A DNA stretch of 64,000 nt from Gavia stellata (lineage: Eukaryota; Chordata; Aves; Gaviiformes; Gaviidae), in assembly GCF_030936135.1 (NCBI RefSeq), contig NC_082637.1:12227001-12291000 (forward strand), given 5' to 3'. Positions 1 to 12,600 of the stretch are shown here, piece after piece (position 1 is the first letter of the stretch; each line of letters opens with the position of its first letter). The translations under genes were made by a program, and so were the position numbers. The notes under the pieces are model-generated. The model saw nothing but the letters and a program-made list of their open reading frames with translations, was not told the DNA's origin and did no database searches.

Positions 1-3000
1 TAACTTTCTGAGTGCCACGGGGGAAACTGCTGCCATAGGAAATGAGATAGGACTGCTTGTGCAGCTGTTCCTCTTCAACGGAGAATATCATCTTCAGGGA
101 GAAGATGAAAGAAAGCCTTAGCATAACTCATACTCTCACACAAAGCTGAAGCTTCAGTGCCTCACTTTGGCCATGAGCTGGAAGCATGCAGGCAAAGACT
201 ATGCTAGAGATGTCAAATTTGCACTTTGTACTTTAGCAGCCTATTGTATTCCCAGCTCTTCTCCCAGCTTTTCCCCATTCCTGGCACACATTTCTCCCTA
301 TGACAGCCAGACTGCTCTCCAGAAGCTTGGCTAGACCTTGTGTATAGGCAGAGTGTTGAGTGTTTGCTAATGCTCCTGCAAACCACAGCCAATGCCTCCA
401 GTGCTGCATAACCTCCTCAGCCTAGCAGCCTCTCACCCTTCTCTTCCCTTGGCTTCCTCTTGCCATGTCACAGAAAAAGCAGAAGTAGCAGATGTGGAAG
501 AAACCTAACCTGCCAGCCCAGGCGTGCTGCCCGGGTCTGTGCCAGGCTCCTGGCTGCCCACATTGCGATTCTACTTCCCACCCACCAAACTAGGGGCAAA
601 AGAAATCTATGATTTGCTCTGGTTTTAGGAAGCTTGCCAGTAGATGTGCCATGCACACCCACCAGAGAAGTGTCCTGATGCTCCCCTGATGTCATTCCCG
701 CCAGTGTCACCTGTGAGCTGTGCCTGCAGCAGCACACAGGAAGTACTGGAGGCAGCTGCTGGGGGAAAGCTCTTCACCATCCTCCTTGTTTCAGTATTAT
801 CCCTGCCAGGCTACAGGAGAAAACAGTGTTTTGCAGCTGGATCTTAGCCCTGGGCTTACACCATGCTCTGTGGCACAGGATTGAGGAAAGAGTTACCGAG
901 CAGCTCCATTACTGAAATGCATTTCTCATATGTGTCTCAGTTTTGTGCATTAGTGAGTTCTTAGAAATGTTTTGGCCATGAAGTGCTTCTACGTGCTACC
1001 CAGAAGGCAGGCTTTGCAGCTGCCCTGTGGTGGAGGAAGCCAAGAAGAACATTGGCACACAGGCCAAGGCTGCCCAGCAAAATGCCCCTGGGCTTAGCCA
1101 GGAAGACTCTGCAAACAGCAGCCTTTGACTGCCTGGACTGGTTCTGTCCTGAACAGCCTCAAAGCAGCTGCCAAAACCCAGCACGAGGAAGAGAAAAGGT
1201 GTGTTAATGCTGCAAGGCAGTCCTGGGGAGAGCCAGGACATCAGGCTGAAACAGCCACCACTTCCCTGTCTGGTTCCCAGCCATGCTGCTGTGTGACGCA
1301 GCACAGCTCAGCAGTACTGCTCCAGAGAGCACAGGGGAGGGAAGAGAAATAGTCCCATTGGTAAAAGGCAGCACTAAAACACTGCCACAAGCATGCTGTA
1401 TTAATAAGCTTCTCTGGCCACAGCGCCAGCCTATGCAACCTGGACTCAGCCACACTCATGTCTCCCAGGGAGGGATGAAGTGAAGTGGGCAGCGTGGCTG
1501 TCCTCTGATGCAGAGGGATCTGCCAGGGAAGCGCTAAGCCAGAGGGAGCTCGGCACAGGCTGCAAAGGGGAGGTCTCACCCATGGCATACATGGGGACGT
1601 GAGGTTGGCATGGGAGGTGAGCCCTGTTAAGAGGTGGCAGTTGTACACTGGGATTACTGGCCCATGAGTCTTCAGCATCTCCACTGAGACACTTCACATG
1701 ATCCTGTGTCTACCCTCAAAGGTGTTAGCCATCCTCCTCCATTTGCAGTCTGTGGCTGAACTGACTGCAGGTAACAGAAACAAAAAAACCCGCTGAGCTT
1801 CTCCTTATAGGAAGAAAAGAGATTTACTGTAGAAGGTAGAAAATACATAACAAGTAGCATGTCCTGTATGTTCCAAGCCCTCCACCCTCAGTGTAAAGTA
1901 GCATGTTGTTCAGCCCGGACTCGCAGTGATTCCAACCCAGATGAACAAGAGGATTTCACCAACAAATCTCTGACTTCAGCTCTGGCTAAGGAATGGGGAG
2001 CAGCCTGCCAGCACACTGATGCAAGGGCAGGAAATTCCCTCTGCCGAAAGATCTTCTTGCCCCTTGTCTCAGCTCCTGTTCAAGTGCTCCTGCACTCAAC
2101 AAAAAGGACACACCAGTTTCATTCCCTACTCTCCAAGTCCAAGGCCAGCTTCTCTTGGTACCCAGAGCAGCGGATACACAGGACCAAAACAGAGACAGAG
2201 AATTTGAAGAGAAAGAGGCAGGAAATCAGTGCAGGTATCTGAGAGAACAGGCTGTTGGGAGATATCCAGTTTGTGACTATTAACAGTGCGAGGCAAGAGG
2301 TCTCCAATCATGTTGAAGTATTGACATGTAGGCTGTCAGGCATTGTGGATCTGTGCAGAGTGTGACTGTTCCCATCCTCTCCCCTCTGCCAGGACGAGAC
2401 TGGTCCAAATACTGCACTCTGAGCCACTAAGACTGGCTGAGTGCTGATGAAGGTTCATTTCTGCAGCAGTCCTGTCTAAAGGCACAGGGCCAGCTGGGTG
2501 CAGCAAAAACAAAAAGAAAAAAAAAAAAACGGAAAAAAGGCTGCTGTATGTCTGTATACGTTCACCCAGTTAGGCGAGGCCCAGCAGCACTGGAAGAGGA
2601 TAGGGCTGAGCAACTTTGACCTGCAAGAAAGGCAAGAAACACAACTCAGTGGAGGACATAAAAAGAGGGCTCCATTCAGCAATCCCAGTATGACACGCTT
2701 GCAGTCATCTATGCAGATCCCACACGTTTTGTCTTTCTTCTGCCTAACCTCAGACACAAGGAGTATCCCCTGGGTACATCAATACCCACATTCATGAATG
2801 AAGCAATTGAGTCAAACACTTCAGGGAGAGGATTTTCTTAGCCATAAAGAGGAAGACAAGACAGGCCCCAGCTAAAAAGCTTTGCTCCTACATGAATTCC
2901 TGGGAGTGGAACCATGCAGGGAACTCGGCAATCCTGGTACAAGGCTGCAAGCCCTGCAGTGAGTCTGCAGCCAACAGCATGGTCTTCTGATCCTTCTCCA

Positions 3001-3544
3001 CTCGCAGCTGACACAAATCCAGATTTTCCAGAAGTGTACAACAGCACCACTACTGCTTCCTCCTGCCTTTAGCAACTGAATGGGACAGGGATTTACCCAC
3101 TGGCTGCACAGGGGAGCTGCTCATCCACTAGATGCTTCAGACAATGTATTGGACATAGCCAGCTGTGTCAGACAGCCCTTCCTGGCCCACTCCATATACT
3201 CCTATAACCCACCCACTCTATTACAGCCTCAGTAACCAGCTGTTTCCAGCTGCTGAGACCTTGTTTAAAGTCCTTACAGACTGCTGCCTTTTCTTATGTT
3301 CTCAGCCTTGCCTTCGGTTTGTTGCCTCTGCTACCCCCAGGGCTCTCTGCCCAGCACCTATTTCTGGTATGTGCCTCTCTCCACAACATTAAGCCACTGT
3401 AGCTGGCTATTGTAGTGTGCAGATATACTTCCTGATAATAATCGTCCTTCCAGCCCCAGACCTCTAGCAAACTGTGAGCTCCCTCCAGCAGCCTTTTTAC
3501 TGTACTGCAAGCACACTGTGTACCACAAGTGCTGGGAACCCAAC
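1..3544. other. Possible 3' end or flank of the SH2-myosin; no confident gene
   Basis: No exon with recognisable homology and no minus-strand AATAAA-type signal (TTTATT on the plus strand) was found, so the myosin 3' end could not be placed. Short open frames on both strands look random. A short A-rich tract lies near 2505-2540. Confidence 0.5.
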
Positions 3545-3694
3545 CTTATGCTGATTTTTCCTGGTCTCTTCACAGTCCTGGAATAGAAGCTGGTCACTGC
3601 TTTCTGTTCTTCCTGCTCTATTTCTAGGTAGTTGGTGGCCAAGAGATGCTCCAGGTGGAGCAGGAAGGGAAGACCCCCTTCGTTCCTCCATTTG
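3545..3694 (-). CDS. Candidate SH2-myosin exon 29
   Basis: Open in phase 0 after exon 28. Acceptor cttccccag is good and donor gttggg is weak. Encodes [20 protein letters not shown] and a charged segment. Hydrophilic and compositionally similar to exon 28, but no homology is recognised. Confidence 0.4.
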
Positions 3695-6600
3695 CTGGGG
3701 AAGCTACAACTGCTGTCTGCCCCCTTGTGTGCTGTCTCCTCTTACCGTGTCATTTGGGCTTTACATCCTCAATGCTGAAAGCTTGACAGCAGCTCCGTAC
3801 AGAGACGTTCAAGGGAGCGGCAGAGAACTGCAGTAAGAAGCAGAGAGGTAGCATTAGGGGAGCAGTGACTGGGGTGCTGGCCACATCACAGCCCCTTCTG
3901 TTGTGGACTTTTCTTTGGGCATCTCAGCAAGCTTCTCCCAGAGTCTCTCCCAGCCCAGCACTTCCGATGAACACAGTCTTGACCCAAGACCACCAAATAA
4001 AACCTGTGACCCAGGAGCAAGGAAAATGAGTGCTACTTGTGGAAGCCTCCTCTCTCCTGCCCCTGGGTAGGGCAGCTCCACGTGTCCCAGAGTGGCTGTG
4101 GGTGGCAAGGCTTGGCAGAGGATATGCCCCACCTCACCTGCTGGATTTCCTGCATTGCCAGGCGTATGGAAGAGTGGAGGCGAGGGAAGGCTCGTTGGCT
4201 GCCTCTCTCCTTGCCTGAGCTTGGCTTTGTCCTACTCTTGTCCAGGCTCTGTTGGTTTTGGAAATTCTTGGTCCTCCTGAACCACACGTGTCTGAGAACT
4301 GCAGCTGTTCCTGATTGATGAGCAGGTCTGCTGGTGGAAGGCCTGGAGGGGCAGGGCTGCTCCTCTGGAGGGGTCTCGGCTGCTGGTGGACCCAGCCTGA
4401 GGCACTCCAGATCTTCGTAATCCAAACTCTCACTACTTTTCTGAGGGAGGGAAAAGTGGATTCAGCAGACCCTCCACACAACCCAAATGGCACAATGAAG
4501 AGGAATACCCAGCTGTGACCACTGCTGACATTAAGGGGACAGGGGTGTGTCATCCACCTTCCAGAGCCTCTCCACCACCTCACGACTCCCCAGTGCCCAG
4601 TTAGCAGCATTTCCCAGTGCATGCAGAAGAGGCCAAGCTGCTTGGCCAGAATGGGACACCCCCAATGGGAACACAAAAGAGAGATGCTGCCACAGTGACT
4701 CTGTCCGCTCAGGGCACAGTCCATGCCCCATCCCCTTTTCTGGCTGCAGATCCTTGACATTCACCTGAACACAGGGAACAGTCAGTATCTCCATGAAGGG
4801 CTGAATGCCCACAGTCTGGTGATACTGAACCAGTTCGGTGAGCGAGGCGTGAGCTCGGTCTTCCCCCAGGATGACATAGCGTGCATTGGGCTGCATCTCG
4901 ATCATGTAGTGTCTGCAGCGGCCTTTGCCCCTGGGGAGAGGGACAGACAGAAATAATCATGGCATGGGGCTGCAACATCTCTCCAGGACCCAGTCATTGC
5001 TTTCTGCACTTGTTGCCTTAAGAAGCCAGATGTGATCAGGAGCCACAGTAACAAATATCACAAAGACACAGGACATGCACCATGCTGGAGTGTCACACGC
5101 TGTGCTAGTAGGTGCTGGGGAAGTAGCAATTTCCCCAAGTCAGTGACAGTAGAACCCTGGCAGCTGGATACGAGCCCCAACAGATGGTACTGCCTCCCAT
5201 GCTGTTGCCCACATTAAAACTCTGTCCTACCCCTTGCCTGAGAAGACCATGCCCTTGTAGTGCTCTGCTTGCCTCTCCTCAGGCCCTCCTCTAGACTCCT
5301 CTGCTCCAGCCAATGCTTCTTCCCAACCTGGTTTGCCCAGTCAGCCATATAGCACAGCCTAAGCAGGACCTGCACCCTCAGAGCCGCAGCACCCCACCCA
5401 CAAACAGATCTAGTTTTTGGCAAGAGACAGCCTCCTGTCTGCTACTCCAAACTATCTGAGGGACCCAAAACAGGAGAAGCTGAGCATCATCCTCAGTGGA
5501 CTCCTCTGCGGAGCAGGTTAACTCCTCCAGCCATGCATAGCTCAGTTTAGGACCTTCTTTTTCTTTCTCTGCAAGGCTCATTACCTGTAAGTCAAGGTGT
5601 AGCCCGGTCGGCTCTGGCTGATCCGAACAAGGAAGCAACCCAAAGGCTTGTCAATCAGCAAGTTTTCAGCTTCCCTGGAAGCAGGAAAGAGTTTTTCAGT
5701 GGACTGTGAGCAGCTGCCTCTGTGCAGGGATTCCCATTCTATCTCCTGTGCTACCACGGTAGTGCTTCCAGTCCACAGGGAGGGCAACATCTGCCCCATG
5801 TCTTCCTAGCTAGAGGTTTCCAGACTCAGGCTTGCTGGTGCGAGGAGGCATCAGCAGGCTGAGGAGGCACAATACTCTCAGTCAAAGCCTCTCCAAGCAG
5901 GGCTGCTCCAAACCTGCTCCAGTGGTCTGACTAGTGCAACAACAACAGCTGCCTTCCAGCACAGAACACATTACAAAGCATCGCTGAGATGAGGAGGCTA
6001 TGCACATGTGCATTTCCTATGCTCCAGGGTTGACAGAAGTCAGGATGCAGTGGGGTAGTGCTGCTCAGCACAAGGCAAGCCCAGTGCCTTGGAAAAACAC
6101 CAACTTGGATTATACCACTCTGGCTCTCTAAACTTCCTGCTGGAAGGAGGTCTTCCCCCTCTTTGCCCAACAGACAAAGCACCGCTTTGTGCTTGTCATG
6201 TGCCTTGCTCCAGGCTAAAGGTGACTGCAAATCATGTCTGCAATTTGGAATTGCTCTGGCTGTTCTGTTACATGAGGCTGAGCTTACGCTGCTGTATGGA
6301 GACTTAGATCCAGCAACAGGAAGCACCACTCCAAAAGTATCTAATCTTCAGTGTCTTTGGGAAGGACCTGCTATGTCCTTCATGGTGAAGTGCTCAAGGC
6401 TAGCCTAAATTCGAATTCAGACAGTTTTGTCTTCTAGGCACTAGTTCCTCTCCTGCATTCTTGGATCTGTGGACAAAGACGTTAAAGCAGGTTGGGTCCT
6501 TGTTAATTATCTTAAAAAATGAAAAAAATGCAGCCACCTGGGAGTTGTCAGCTACTGTAGTGTCCTTTACTAAGCTAATGTGCTGTATAATGTCTCTGAG

Positions 6601-9600
6601 TAATGTTCACACTGATAAGCTGACAAAATCCAGCAATTTGTGATCTAGTAAGACTTAAGGAGACCTGCAGCTTTAACCGAAAAAAGTTACAAACTGGAAC
6701 AAGATGATAAGGGTGTTCAAATGACAGGCACACTTGGCAGCAATGCCCACACACAAGTCCCACCAAATAAGGGACACTGGCAGTTAGCAAGCGTGCAGCA
6801 CTAATTTGCACACATGGGAGACTATAGCCAGAAATTCTGACGTCTACCTGTTAACCCCACTGTCTTGCTCCTGTCTGATCACTGGCATAATCAGCACTTC
6901 TCTGATTATCACACTGCTTGGAAAGTAGTGCTTGGCTCAGCCAAGTGAAGTGCAAGGCATACCCAATAGCACAATTTCAAGCATTTAAATAAAGGCTTTC
7001 TGAAAAAAGCTTGAGAGTTCACAGTCTTGTAAACAACTCCATAAGAAGGTAGGGCTTTGTGGATGTCTCTCCCAGCCTAAAGGGATGTAAATTCCACCTA
7101 TGCTGCACTCTCCTTAGATGGGCAGAGGTATCAACAAAAAGCCTTCCTTTTCCTGTCTCTGGGGGCTTTGGGGGAATCTTGCTACTGGATACTCACTAAG
7201 GCCCCTCTTAATACTTTATTGGACTCAATGTACACTGAATACTGTATTCTCTTGCTGTAAACTGAAGTCTCCTCCCGACCTCAACTGAGAGATATGAGAA
7301 CAGTCATAATGAATCAGACCAAAAGTCCATCTTCATTCCATATCATGTTTCTGCAAATGGTCCACAACAGGGTAAATGCATGCATGGATTTCCTCTCCAA
7401 GTACTTTCCAAGCCTCCCTTCCCTGCACAGGATCTGTATTTAGGAACCCACAGTGGACTTGTTTCCTGTGAGTTTCCACAGTCTTTCCCTGGACCCATGT
7501 AATGTTTCAGCATTTGCATCCTGTTACAGGGAGCTCCAAGCTTCCCCCTAAGGGTCTGAAGCTCAGAACCTAAAAATGAAAGGTTATGCAGGTAACTCCC
7601 ATTCCTTAAGGAGGCAAATCCTGGCAAATCCAACCTACGAAGTCGTCCTAGCAACACAGCAGCTTCTACCTGCCTGCCACAGCCCAAGCTGTGGCCACTG
7701 TGTCCAGCATACTCACCTCCGGCTGATCATCCCATGCAGCCAGCTTGGAAAGGCCCCATCATCCTGCATGACCTTCTGGGCCTGCGTCTCTTTGAACCAG
7801 CGGATAGTTGCTCCTCTCTTGAGTTTCCTCATTTTTGCCTCTTCTCCAGTTTGTTCCTCTGTTCCCAGAACAGGGCAAGGTGCAGAAGGGTCCAAGAAGT
7901 TATCAAAAGGAGTGGACTAAAAGTGGGGAAAGTGGACATGAAAGCAAGGTCAAAGGCAGGGGACCTTTGAAGGGATCACTTTGGTAGTGATCCCGTTCCC
8001 CAGTCCCTTAAGTCAAGATCAGTGGCAAACTATCAAACGCTGCTTTCAGTTCCTCAAAGGCCCTGACCACACTTTTTAACTAACCACAGCAGGAAAGGAC
8101 TCTCACTTCTCATAACAAGAATAACAATGTTCCCCTGGGACCACACACACAGTAGAACATATGCATGCAGAAGGTGGAAGGAGTAGGGAACCAGCACACC
8201 TGGCTAAGGGGCCCCAAGCAGAGCCAATATCACTACCTCTGTTAGTTTGCTGCGTGGCCGTGGCACTGGTGGCTGTGGTGGCTTATCAGGAGGATGGGGA
8301 CAAGGCTGAGGGCGCCTCTTCCGTGGCATGGGGACTGGAAGGGAGATTCTTTCTGCAACAAGAGGAAAGAAGTAGATGAAATCTAGCATCCAAGATCCGT
8401 GAGATCTATCCTCCACATGCCCAGTGTAAGGACAGGCTCTGCTGCATGGAGTGTATGGGAAAGACACAACTTCCCACGCCTCCCAACACAGCCAGGCAAA
8501 TGACCTTCACGGTACTGCTCCTGCTCCCCACAGAGAAAGCTGCATTTTCAAATGGCAGAACCATCGGCACCTCCCTGCCCACTGCATCGATGGAGCCCCC
8601 AGCCCCAGGACAGCCGAGGGCAGGCCACTGTCACCTGGTGCTTACAGCACTTGGAGGTGATTATCGCATGAGTGGCCAGACACAGGGGCAGTGGGAGTGG
8701 GAGCAACTCACTCTGGGCCTCTGCTTCCACTGCCAGCTGCCGGCTTCTTTCTCTCTCTGCCTCCTCCTGTAGCCGCTGTGCCTGAGCTCTCAGCTCAGCC
8801 ACCAGTTTTAGGTAACTCTTCCTGTATCTGAATCCCCTGAAAACTGTTCAGAGAAAAGCTGTGGTTAGAAAAAAGATGCTCATACTGCCTTTGTCACTCC
8901 CTGAGGGAAGCACACTGGGTGATATTCCTTCATCCAATGCAAAGCCCTCAACACTTCAATCACGTTAATAAAGAGCAATGCAGACTCTACTTGAGTTAAA
9001 ACCACGTGAGAAACGTCTTCTACTCTCTAAGCTGCCAGATCTCTAATGCCAAGGCACAGGATGCCTAAAAAACAAAGTCTCACAAAGGGCCTCTGTTAAC
9101 CACCTGTCTCCCTGGTACCCTTCAGTCACTACTCAGTAAAAGCAAAGCTCTTCCATGCAGGAGGTGGGATTTCCTTGGCGTCAGCCCACAGGATAACCTT
9201 TCCCATAAGCAGCCATCATAGGGTTCATCAGGAGCTTTAGAGACATTGCATTATCCTGCCTACTCTACCAGGTACTAAAGCACATGAACTGAAAGCTGCA
9301 CTCTCTCATTTCCCACTACCCACACGTCTTCCGCACGGATGAGAACAAGGCACAGCATGTGACAGTCTGATGTTTGTCATACTGTATGGTGCATAGCTGG
9401 AAGCTGCTCAGATGCTTCAGCAGTGCAACAACACATACAGAAGAGAAGTACAACAGAGAGGGACCAGGCAGGATGATAGCCTCCTCCTCCTGGTTGCAGA
9501 GTCCTGTGCAGAGAGAAGTAGCAAACTGCCCACAGTGCCTGCTCTCTGAGAAACAAGCTGCCAGAGCAGATGCTACCTGGAAAGGAAAGAAAAAAACCAC

Positions 9601-12600
9601 ACCAAAACAAAACTTCATCCCCTTCTGCCTGTCTCTGAAAGTAGGAATGAGATCTGCTTCACTCATTGTCTTTTCCCTCTCCTCAGTTCAACACCACTCA
9701 CAAACAAGCCCTCAATCCAGAGGATGGTTACCCACATCTCAGGATGCAGCTAAATCATATGCTTGCCCTGCTCAGCTCAGTTCTCCTGCACACGTGCTTT
9801 CCCTTTCCAAGGCTCACACTGTCTGATGGCTATCCCCGATTAAGGATGAGCACTGAGGTGGTGGGCATCTGCAGTAAGCGCTCTGACTCCACAGGGCCTT
9901 GACATGGAGATGGTGCTTGGCCGTCCTTCTGTCATCTGCAAAGGTGCAATGGTGGAGCAGGGATTGGAGAAAAGTTTTTCCTTGCCCTGGTCTGAGATCA
10001 GAGTTGAGGGACTCTCCTGCCCTAGTGCTCACCTTTCTGTATGACAACTGCTGCTCTTTCCAGTCGCTCCACATACTTTGCCAGCTGTTCCTGGTGCCAA
10101 TATTTAAAGAAAAGTCGTGACTTCCTGAGAAGTTGGGGAGAGGAAGAAGCAGTGAGAAACAGTTTGTCTAAACTTGCATCCAATCATCCTTTGGACAGGC
10201 CTTTCCTACAGCCACAAAGTTCTCCTCGAAGAGAACCAGGTAACAGTCTACATGTATAAAGTCTCTTCAGTTCAGGCCCCTCGTTCCCAGCAACAGTGAT
10301 CCACACGTACCCACACATCCAGCCTGTCAGCTCTGCACTTTGCAGTATCTCCAAGCAGCTGAAAGAGAGGAAAAAAGTTAAATAAATAATTTTCCACCCA
10401 AAGTGAACACCATGCAGCCAGTGGTTTTAGGTGCATAGAGGGGGAGTAAGTGCCTCAATGATTCTGCATTACATTCTCTGTTCCCTGTCACCTGATCACA
10501 TTCAGTAACTGGCTGTCGATCTGTAGTGCTCCTTGAGGTACAGCTAGGATCACATTCAGGCACATCAGCAAACGGGTCTCCTAAAGGCAGATTTCCTCCA
10601 ACTCCCTGAGAGGCAATTCTGCAGAGCCCATTTTATTCCCAGAACTATTTTTCCTCATTTCTTTTCCAAGCTCTTTGGAGCACAGAAGTTGCAAGGTTGG
10701 CACAGCAAGACTTCCGGGAGAAAGTCTGTTTTCCAATTCCAGTTTCATTTTGTAGACTCTAGTGATAAAATTTGGGTCACTCGGAAAGATTCACCAACAC
10801 TTGGAACTGAAAGCAATACTCTAGCTGCACCACACAGACAGCTTCCTCCCTCTGCCTGCAAGTGCAGGCTGTGAAACCATAGTAGCACTTTTTGCTAATA
10901 TCTCACATAGCAAAGCAGAAGTGGTTTTCCTTCTATCTCAGCCAACTTCCACTGTGTCAGAATCTACATACAAGGTAATTCTTTTCTCAAAAGCATCCTA
11001 TGATTTTTGTGTTTGAAACACACTGCACTGCCTATCTACCATCATCTTTCTCTCATCCATGAGATTCTCTCTCAACTTGGGTCTCAGTTGAGTTTGCAAT
11101 TCTTACTAATTCAGTATCATCAGTAACTTCAACGAAGTTCTGTGAAGGCTGGAGGAGCTACTGCCAGGTGAAAACTTTTCCAGGAGAACATGCAAATCCT
11201 TTTCTTAAAAGACAAAAAAAAATGAGCTGGCTACCCTACATGCTTCGTTCTCACTAGCAGTCACAATTGACCATGGCAGGAAGGAGGGAGTGGGAAAGTG
11301 GAAAAGAAGAGGTGGGGAGTTGCTGCCCTAGATGTAGGAAGTAAAAACCAAACATGGTAAGACTGCAGAGCTGGAATGACATTTACGTGTGTAAGGAACA
11401 GTCAGGTTCTGCAAGTGCTGGGGGTATATTATGCCTGTACACATAAAAAATTCTTGGACCAGAAACATCCTCTCTAGCCTGGGAGACATTCAGTGCTGGC
11501 TGCTTGCTCAGCATTGTCTTTATGTTCTTCTTCAGGAAAAAGCGTGGAGAGGCACCTGGCAACTGCACTGAGCCCCTGCCATACTGAGTTCAGTGGATAC
11601 CCTTGATGATTATTGTGACTCCCTAAATCGAGTATGTTGGCCAGTTCTCATTCTACAAGATGGCAAGGTTTTATAGTAATTGAATTGAATTGGTACATAG
11701 CAATTCAAGAAAGATTTCGTCCATCACTGTACCAAACGCTTCTTAAACACTAACTGTCCTTGCCTAGGGATTTGTCTTCCCCATCACCACAAAAACCCAT
11801 CCTCACTCTGTTCCTATTACTCAGTTTGTTATGCTACTCTGAGAGCAAAAGTCTCTGAAGAACAAACTGGATTGCACATAACAAAGGAAGGGTTCCTACC
11901 TTTCTTTTGTGAGGGAAACATCTGGTTTAACTAGAAGAATTCCATATCTGTGAAAAACAAACCAATTCAGCAAGGTTGGAGCCACATCCTTGATATGCTG
12001 AGCCGATCCACGTCACCCTCACAGCAAACAACAACAAATCACTGTCTTTCCCACTTGGCCTCCCACAGCAAACACCACCATGATCTCAGGCAAGGGAACT
12101 TTAAAGAGGCTGTTTCACTTCCTGTCCATATCTGGTTATCAAGGTCGCTTCCCTAAAAATCTCTAACAAGGAACATTCAGAGGTTTCAACAAACCTTTCA
12201 GCAAATTCCTCAAATGAGGGTCTCCAGGAGAAACCATCTCTTCGGATACGGATTGTCTCTAGTAGTCCATTGTATCGGAGCTGAAGCAGCACCACAAAGA
12301 GGATCAGAGAAACAAACAGAAACAGGTCATTAGGCCATCAGTTCATTCTCTGCAGCCAGAAATGCCTTCATTCAGCCCTAAACTTCTCTAGTTCAAAACC
12401 AAAAAGTTTATTTTTGAAAGTGTTTCCTTGGTTAAAGACTGAATTTACCACATCCTGTAACTCTGATGATTAATAACTCGCAGTTAAAAGTTGGAAACCA
12501 TAAAAAACAATTACTGAAATAACTTCACCTTCCAGCCATGGGTACTGCTTTACCTCTGTTCCTTAGAGGATAGCCTTTTACTTCCAAATATGGACAAAGA

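Noticed and set aside
3000-3073. Plus-strand exon-like stretch reading ADTNPDFPEVYNSTTTASS then a stop
   Set aside because: Protein-like, with an AG before it, but no upstream exon, no homology and no transcript context. The opposite strand also has open frames there.
2838-3075. Minus-strand frame with LLYTSGKSGF resembling an acyl-CoA synthetase AMP-binding motif
   Set aside because: The resemblance is limited to a few residues, the TTG-PK core is missing and no neighbouring exons fit.
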